A DNA stretch of 55,682 nt from Ignavibacteria bacterium (lineage in GTDB: Bacteria; Bacteroidota; Ignavibacteria; Kapaibacteriales; UBA2268): positions 1 through 55,682 of the forward strand of contig JAERMQ010000043.1 in the NCBI GenBank assembly GCA_016844745.1, written 5' to 3'. The notes below the pieces were generated by a model. The model was not told the DNA's origin and ran no database searches. It was given only the letters and a program-made list of their open reading frames with translations. The translations under genes and the position numbers were made by a program. Below are positions 51,167 to 55,682 of the stretch, piece by piece; position 1 is the stretch's first letter, and each line of letters starts with the position of its first letter.

Positions 51167-51460
51167 TCATGCAAAAGCCGAATGTTTTAACATTATCTCT
51201 ATACCCAGTGAGTTACATACTTTAAGAAATGTAGAAATATTACAGTTTTCACCTCTTTCCAACTTTGATAATTGTTGTTGAGTAATACCGGAACGTTTCG
51301 CCAATTCGGTTTGAGTAAGGTTTTGTTTTTGTCTGTGTTCTGCAATTTTTATTGCCAGCCCAACTCGTCTCTTTTCCTCTTCATAACCTTTAGCAAACTC
51401 AGGATTTTGCATTAATTCTTTTAAATGAGATTGAAAAGTCATCAATCTTTGCTCTTTCAT
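51167..51460 (-). CDS. higA: HigA-type antitoxin (XRE family)
   Basis: 97-aa protein with a clear XRE helix-turn-helix (NLTQTELAKRSGITQQQLSK, then LERGENCNISTFLKVCNSLG) and an N-terminal helical part that would contact the toxin. It is encoded after the toxin and overlaps it by four bases, the HigBA order. It should neutralise the toxin and repress the operon. Confidence 0.9.
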   Translation of the reverse strand: MKEQRLMTFQSHLKELMQNPEFAKGYEEEKRRVGLAIKIAEHRQKQNLTQTELAKRSGITQQQLSKLERGENCNISTFLKVCNSLGIEIMLKHSAFA

Positions 51461-51837
51461 AATAAGAACTCCTCTATGTTTGTCAGATTATACCTATTTA
51501 AAAAGTCTTTTTTGATTTTTAAAGCTATATTAATATCAGATTCAGGAACTTTCTGCGAAGTTTTAATAAAGCTATGAGCAAGAACAATATAAGTTTCATA
51601 GCAGAAAAAGTATAGGGTTCTTGTCTCATCTCCCGAAAGTTTTACTCTGAACTCGTAAATACCATCTCTCAAATAGTCTGCATAAGGACGGGGCAGGCTT
51701 ATTCCTTTTTCCTCCAAATAATCAATAATAGCAGTAATTTTTAATTGATTTTTTAGGCTCCTTAGATTAATAAACTCTTCAACGGGGGATTTCCCGCTTT
51801 TAGTTTTATAATAAATTACTTTCCATTTCTTTTTCAC
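51457..51837 (-). CDS. higB: HigB-type toxin (RelE superfamily, phage Gp49-like)
   Basis: 126-aa RelE-fold protein of the Gp49/HigB type: WKVIYYKTKSGKSPVEEFI at the start, then GIYEFRVKLSGDETRTLYFF and VLAHSFIKTSQKVPESDI. Toxins of this family cut mRNA at the ribosome. Toxin gene first, antitoxin second. Upstream (51838-52167) holds only repeats. Confidence 0.9.
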   Translation of the reverse strand: MKKKWKVIYYKTKSGKSPVEEFINLRSLKNQLKITAIIDYLEEKGISLPRPYADYLRDGIYEFRVKLSGDETRTLYFFCYETYIVLAHSFIKTSQKVPESDINIALKIKKDFLNRYNLTNIEEFLL

Positions 51838-51945
51838 AATTACAAAATTACATTATAAAAGACGTATTGAAAACTATTTATTTTATTTCATATAAACTTA
51901 TCCGAACTATGGTTCTTATGATTATTATGATTGTATGATTATTAA

Positions 51946-51972
51946 TAGAGACCTCTGAAAAATGTCATTCTT
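51946..51972. repeat. Single end of a GAGACC-type MITE-like element
   Basis: AGAGACCTCTGAAAAATGTC followed by ATTCTT matches the left end of the 33161-33280 element; no matching right end is seen. Probably a truncated copy. Confidence 0.6.
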
Positions 51973-52019
51973 AACCCCAAAATAATGGAATTAATAAAAA
52001 TATGCAATGACAGATTAAA

Positions 52020-52124
52020 GAGAAACCCCCTAACCCCCTTTGAAAAAGTGGGAATTAATTTATTTCTACTTCTATATTCTACTTCCATGTTCTACTTCTA
52101 TAACCGGGGGTTAGGGGATTTTTC
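52020..52124. repeat. Palindromic element with GAGAAACCCCCTAACC end, inverted copy
   Basis: GAGAAACCCCCTAACCCCC on the left pairs with GGGGGTTAGGGGATTTTTC (52106-52124). Its reverse complement matches 38292-38390 including the CGGTTATAGAAGTAGAACAT centre. It carries additional 6-7 bp words based on AAGTAGAA. Confidence 0.85.
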
Positions 52125-52167
52125 TTAAATTTGTCATTTTTTAAGTTTATTAATTCCATAATTCGTA

Positions 52168-53400
52168 TTAGAAATATGTCGAAAATCCGAAAAGAAACCC
52201 GCCGGTGATTAATGGCGGATTACCGAGTATATCAAATAGCTTTTGATAGCGATAGTTCAGGCGTACAACTGTTTGTTGGGTTGGTCTGAAACTAATCCCC
52301 GGCATAATACTCCATAAATCTTCATGTATATTGCCTCCGGTCTCCTTGAAACTGCCAACATTCCAATCCACATATTCAATCCTGCATGCAAGATTTAACA
52401 CAGCGCTTTTCCAACCAAATATACTTCTTTTCAAAACAGGCTGCACAATGTCGAGAAAACCGCCCTGTTGCCTGCTGCCGAATTGTTGTGTATATGTACC
52501 GGGGACATCAATAAAAATCATAGCCCATTCACCGGTGATGTAAGCATTTATTACAGGGATTGTTGTATTAAAATCAATATCGATAACATCGCAGCGTCCC
52601 TTATCGTCGATAATCAAACCATCATCCTGCCATTTGTTATAAACTCCTCCCATATAAGATATTCCCAATTCGCCGATTTGACCGTACCTGAAAGCAATCT
52701 TACCCGTTATCAACGGTTCGCCGGACGCAATTTCTTCGAAACGGTCCGGATTATCTTTTGCAGCAGGAAGAAATGTTTTATTCTGTGTATTTGAAATAAT
52801 AGAATTATCAAATCCACCTGTCAGATAAAATTCATAACCGAACATCCAATTATCCGAATAATTCTTGCCATACAAACCAAAACCTGCATTACTCCAGGTA
52901 GCCGGCAGCATTTGGGTCATAGCAATTGGTCTGTCAACGAATTCCCATTTTGGTCCGTCGTGATTTTGATTGAAAGCGCCGATTGGATTCACAATCATTC
53001 CGCCACGCAGATTCAGTAAATGATGGAGTTCGAAGTCAATGGCTGCGAATTCAACCGATATTTCCTTTGCTCCGTCCTCAAATTCTATTTCGGTCAGGAA
53101 TTTTATATGTTCGGATATTGTTGAGGCTACGAAAAGAGTCAACCTCCTGAATTGAAACTGATGATTATCCGAAATTCCGTTTGTTCCGAGGTGCTGCCAA
53201 TTGACTTCCATATAACCGCCTAATGAAACAGGCAATTTATTTACTTTTAAAAATGGACGTTCGTAAATAGCATCCATATTCATCGTTTGTTTTGCAGTGT
53301 CTATAGGGACTTTCATCAGAAGGGAACTGTCAATTTGCGAAAAAGTTGTATTGACAGTTATTGAAGCAAATATATAAGTAAGTATTATTAATTTTTTCAT
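52168..53400 (-). CDS. Phosphate-selective-porin-like outer-membrane protein
   Basis: 410-aa exported beta-barrel. Signal peptide MKKLIILTYIFASITVNTTF, cleaved near FSQ. The body alternates aromatic strands and ends in FLFGFSTYF, an outer-membrane C-terminal Phe. GGYMEVNWQHLG and FQFRRLTLFVASTISEHIKF fit the porin O/P superfamily. The substrate is unknown. Its start overlaps the Rieske gene by four bases, so it is the last gene of a run with Rieske and di-heme proteins, suggesting a shared role at the cell envelope. Confidence 0.82.
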   Translation of the reverse strand: MKKLIILTYIFASITVNTTFSQIDSSLLMKVPIDTAKQTMNMDAIYERPFLKVNKLPVSLGGYMEVNWQHLGTNGISDNHQFQFRRLTLFVASTISEHIKFLTEIEFEDGAKEISVEFAAIDFELHHLLNLRGGMIVNPIGAFNQNHDGPKWEFVDRPIAMTQMLPATWSNAGFGLYGKNYSDNWMFGYEFYLTGGFDNSIISNTQNKTFLPAAKDNPDRFEEIASGEPLITGKIAFRYGQIGELGISYMGGVYNKWQDDGLIIDDKGRCDVIDIDFNTTIPVINAYITGEWAMIFIDVPGTYTQQFGSRQQGGFLDIVQPVLKRSIFGWKSAVLNLACRIEYVDWNVGSFKETGGNIHEDLWSIMPGISFRPTQQTVVRLNYRYQKLFDILGNPPLITGGFLFGFSTYF

Positions 53401-53837
53401 TTTAACGATATTTTTAGTTGTTTATTTTCAATAATTACAGGAAAAACTCGTAGATGAGAAGACGCCGGTCCATTAGTCACAGAGCCGTGTTTGTCGAATT
53501 CACTGCCATGAGCCGGGCATTGCAGCTTTTTGCCAAAGACCTGAAGTTCAGTTCCCTGATGAGTGCATTTCATCAGTAAAGCGGAATAATTATTATCATC
53601 TAATCGGTAAATACAAATCGGATATGATAATTTTTCGTTACGAACAATGATAACATTTCCCGATGTTTCAGTAGATTCCTTTTTTATCTCAAAGGATTCA
53701 AGTGGGACAAATAAATCCGAACCTGAAAGGTTACCTGGAACAATCTTTATTGTACTACATCCCTGTAACAATGAGGATAATATAGTCCCTCCTGCAAATA
53801 CCGCACCGCATGTAATAAGAAATTCTTTTCTGTTCAA
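53397..53837 (-). CDS. Rieske [2Fe-2S] protein, lipoprotein-like
   Basis: 146 aa. The N-terminus (MNRKEFLITCGAVFAGGTIL, then SSLLQGC) looks like a lipoprotein or Tat-like signal, with a possible lipobox Cys27. The cluster ligands are intact: Cys91-x-His93 (CTHQG) and Cys107-x2-His110 (CPAHGSEFD). It is an electron-transfer protein on the periplasmic side, not part of a full bc1 complex as no cytochrome b gene is adjacent. It sits 7 bases after the di-heme oxidoreductase gene and overlaps the porin, so it is likely the redox partner of the former. Confidence 0.92.
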   Translation of the reverse strand: MNRKEFLITCGAVFAGGTILSSLLQGCSTIKIVPGNLSGSDLFVPLESFEIKKESTETSGNVIIVRNEKLSYPICIYRLDDNNYSALLMKCTHQGTELQVFGKKLQCPAHGSEFDKHGSVTNGPASSHLRVFPVIIENKQLKISLK

Positions 53838-53844
53838 TGTTATT

Positions 53845-55044
53845 CTATAATGATTTTAAAAATTTGATTAATGCTTCCCTATCGCTTATCGATAGTTTGT
53901 TGAATAGGTTTCGGCTTGCTGCTGCTTCACCGCCATGCAGGCTGATAGCTTCTTCAATACTCTTAGCCCTTCCGTCGTGAAGCAGGAAATACTGACCGCC
54001 CTGCGAATTCGGAGCCAAACCTAAACCCCAAAGAGGTGGTGTGCGCCATTCATAAGTTTTAGCGCTACCTTCGGTATAACCATCGTCGAGTTCCTGCCCC
54101 ATATCATGAAGGAGTAAATCCGTATAAGGATGAAATTCTTTATTCGAAAGTGGCTCAACCGGGGAATAACCCGTTTTTAATGTTTGTCTGTGACAACCTT
54201 CGCATCCGGCATTTATGAAAACCTGTTTGCCTTTTTGTACAACAGCATCATTCATATTTCTTTGAATAGGAACTTTCAGGGTTTGAAGATAAAATAATAC
54301 ATCATTTACGGTTTGAATTGATACTTCAGGGTCAATTTCAAGTAGTGAATAAACATCAATAGGATTAAAGGACGATGCAATACCCATGTCCTGGTTATAT
54401 GCATTGGCTGTCTGTTGCAAAAGGTTATAAGTACTGCCTTTCTTACCGAACCTGCAAATATATTTATCACCCTGTGGGATAGCATTTGGAAATGGTGTTA
54501 TATAGCCCGGAATTGAATTGTAATTCGGAACACCTGAAATTCCGTCACCATTTGAATCATTTGGGTCCGACATAGCAATTATATCTGCATCGGATACCAA
54601 TTCCAGGAAACCCACACCGGCATTTATTGGTGGAGTTAGTTTTGTAGATACGGCTCCCTGAGGTATCAGTTCAGGAGAAAAACCAGGTAAAGCTCTGTTC
54701 TGGATTTGGGGACCTCCTTTGTCCAAATAATTGTTGCCGGACGAATCAGTTTGCCCGAACCGTATCAGGGTTGTAAAAGGATGTCCTTTGCCGTCAACAG
54801 CATGGCAGCTTATGCAACTTGTTGAAACAAATATCGGACCTAATCCATTATCAGCAGAAAATACTTCGGCAAATGCCCTGTCACCTCTTTGTCGTTGTGC
54901 CAACTGGGCAGGATTCAGTCCATCTATTGGACCTGCAAACTCTTCATCATCTTTTGGAGCAACAGGTTCAAATTCAGTGCAGGATTGAAAAATCAGCAAT
55001 CCAAATATCCAAATTAATGTTTTTATATTTATATAATTTCTCAT
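53845..55044 (-). CDS. Di-heme oxidoreductase (DHOR), lipoprotein
   Basis: 399-aa periplasmic lipoprotein (lipobox LIFQSC, Cys22) with two c-type heme sites: CISCH at 77-81 and CEGCH at 281-285. It is of the DHOR/putative thiol oxidoreductase family, related to di-heme peroxidases such as MauG. QRQRGDRAFAEVFSADNGLG and LHDMGQELDDG are typical. Its substrate is unknown; family genes often lie with iron-uptake or electron-transfer genes. It lies 25 bases after the biotin-carrier gene. Confidence 0.9.
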   Translation of the reverse strand: MRNYINIKTLIWIFGLLIFQSCTEFEPVAPKDDEEFAGPIDGLNPAQLAQRQRGDRAFAEVFSADNGLGPIFVSTSCISCHAVDGKGHPFTTLIRFGQTDSSGNNYLDKGGPQIQNRALPGFSPELIPQGAVSTKLTPPINAGVGFLELVSDADIIAMSDPNDSNGDGISGVPNYNSIPGYITPFPNAIPQGDKYICRFGKKGSTYNLLQQTANAYNQDMGIASSFNPIDVYSLLEIDPEVSIQTVNDVLFYLQTLKVPIQRNMNDAVVQKGKQVFINAGCEGCHRQTLKTGYSPVEPLSNKEFHPYTDLLLHDMGQELDDGYTEGSAKTYEWRTPPLWGLGLAPNSQGGQYFLLHDGRAKSIEEAISLHGGEAAASRNLFNKLSISDREALIKFLKSL

Positions 55045-55069
55045 AATTATTCTTTTAAATTAGTCATTT

Positions 55070-55588
55070 TTAAATTTCAATTTCAATCAATTGGGCATCC
55101 TTTTCAACCGGTTGCCCTTCCTTGACAAATATTTTGCCAATTACTCCCGAAGCATTGGCAGCCAGCACATTCTCCATCTTCATGGCTTCGACGATAACAA
55201 CTTTGTCGCCTTTACTAACTTTATCTCCAACCTGAACAAGTACTTTAACGACCATACCTGGCATCGGAGCCTTTATGATTGATTCACCCGCGTGACCTCC
55301 TGCTCCAGAGTCAGTTAAATATTGCCGTAACAGCTTTTGAGTTTCATCTGTGAAATCTACATCGAAGGTCATTCCGTCAAGTGTAGCGCTGCAATGCGAA
55401 TTAGTTGACATATTCAATTCGATTTGATATATCCGGCGATTCACTGAAAACGAGAAAATATCAGAGCCATAGCTTTTCAATTGTTCTATTTCGTACGGAT
55501 TGCCGTTAATAAGGATACGATTTTTATTTTCTTTATCGAAACCGGCGTTGTATTCAGTGCCATTTATCGTCAAAAGCAAGTCCTGCAT
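55070..55588 (-). CDS. Biotin carboxyl carrier protein (acyl-CoA carboxylase type)
   Basis: 172 aa. The C-terminal biotinyl domain (about 103-172) has the attachment motif VEAMKMEN with Lys137, framed by KAPMPGMVVKVLVQVGDKVS. The N-terminal part (1-90) resembles the linker region of propionyl-CoA carboxylase or (methylmalonyl-CoA) decarboxylase carriers. It probably carries CO2 between carboxylase and transferase subunits encoded beyond the window. Together with mutA this fits propionate/methylmalonyl metabolism. First gene of the minus run at 55.6-52.2 kb. Confidence 0.88.
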   Translation of the reverse strand: MQDLLLTINGTEYNAGFDKENKNRILINGNPYEIEQLKSYGSDIFSFSVNRRIYQIELNMSTNSHCSATLDGMTFDVDFTDETQKLLRQYLTDSGAGGHAGESIIKAPMPGMVVKVLVQVGDKVSKGDKVVIVEAMKMENVLAANASGVIGKIFVKEGQPVEKDAQLIEIEI

Positions 55589-55654
55589 TGTATCTCCGGA
55601 AAATTAAATAAGTTTCAAATAAATGTTTCCCAAAAACAATAATATTCAGATGAA

Positions 55655-55682
55655 GAGAAACCCCCTAACCCCCTTTGAAAAA
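55655..55682. repeat. End of a GAGAAACCCCCTAACC palindromic element
   Basis: GAGAAACCCCCTAACCCCC plus the following TTTGAAAAA equals the left end of 52020-52124. The rest lies outside the window. Confidence 0.8.

Overview
The window comes from a low-GC bacterium of the Bacteroidota/Chlorobiota (FCB) side, most like an Ignavibacteria- or Kapabacteria-type organism. Three things point there. Several exported proteins end in type IX secretion (T9SS) sorting-like domains. Families typical of that group are present (DUF6029 with Omp28, DUF2961, DUF2723, a small-subunit methylmalonyl-CoA mutase). Many genes still have Shine-Dalgarno sequences (AGGAG/AAGGA), unlike classical Bacteroidetes. No rRNA, tRNA or CRISPR array was recognised. 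Lineage is an inference from gene content only.

Layout. 0.3-8.7 kb (+): htpG, queA, mutA, a 67-aa protein with a TPR protein, hutI. 9-11.5 kb (-): a secreted 14-repeat RCC1 protein. 11.6-21 kb: an ORF6N remnant, cupin, DUF6029 plus Omp28 lipoprotein, VapBC, DinB, a large exported DUF2961 (GH172-type) protein and a lipoprotein. 21-32.8 kb (-): NmrA-type reductase, M2 peptidase, a ParE-type toxin-antitoxin pair, an EVE-like/HNH nuclease, retropepsin-like protease, dusB, a lipoprotein, a nuclease-methyltransferase fusion and a flippase-like membrane protein. 33.3-40.4 kb: YceI, HepT/MntA, then DUF2723 mannosyltransferase-like, GT2 and MFS genes. 40.5-51.8 kb: an accessory block with an Rpn nuclease, an orphan HicB, a restriction-modification (RM) locus that has replaced an older one, DUF1761, an RluA-type synthase, DUF2442, a 1256-aa type IIG RM protein and HigBA. 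52.2-55.6 kb (-): a co-directional run of biotin carrier, di-heme oxidoreductase, Rieske protein and porin.

The most striking feature is the 1256-aa RM protein. A REP-associated Y1 transposase (RAYT) lies in frame between methyltransferase motif I and the next conserved block. It is bracketed by two 78-bp direct repeats, each holding two perfect 24-bp palindromes. Palindrome, spacer and transposase lengths are all multiples of three, the 24-mer has no stop codon in any frame, and the transposase segment has no start codon of its own. It looks like a transposon adapted to sit silently inside a protein.

The same theme recurs. A 33-bp self-similar palindrome lies in frame in a T9SS domain remnant. 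A CGCAAAG repeat lengthens the N-terminus of the Omp28 lipoprotein. Two copies of a ~135-bp MITE-like element each supply the TGA stop of the neighbouring gene. One palindromic element is split by another with a clean 7-bp target duplication. Intergenic space is largely filled by several such repeat families plus 7-, 10- and 11-bp tandem repeats.
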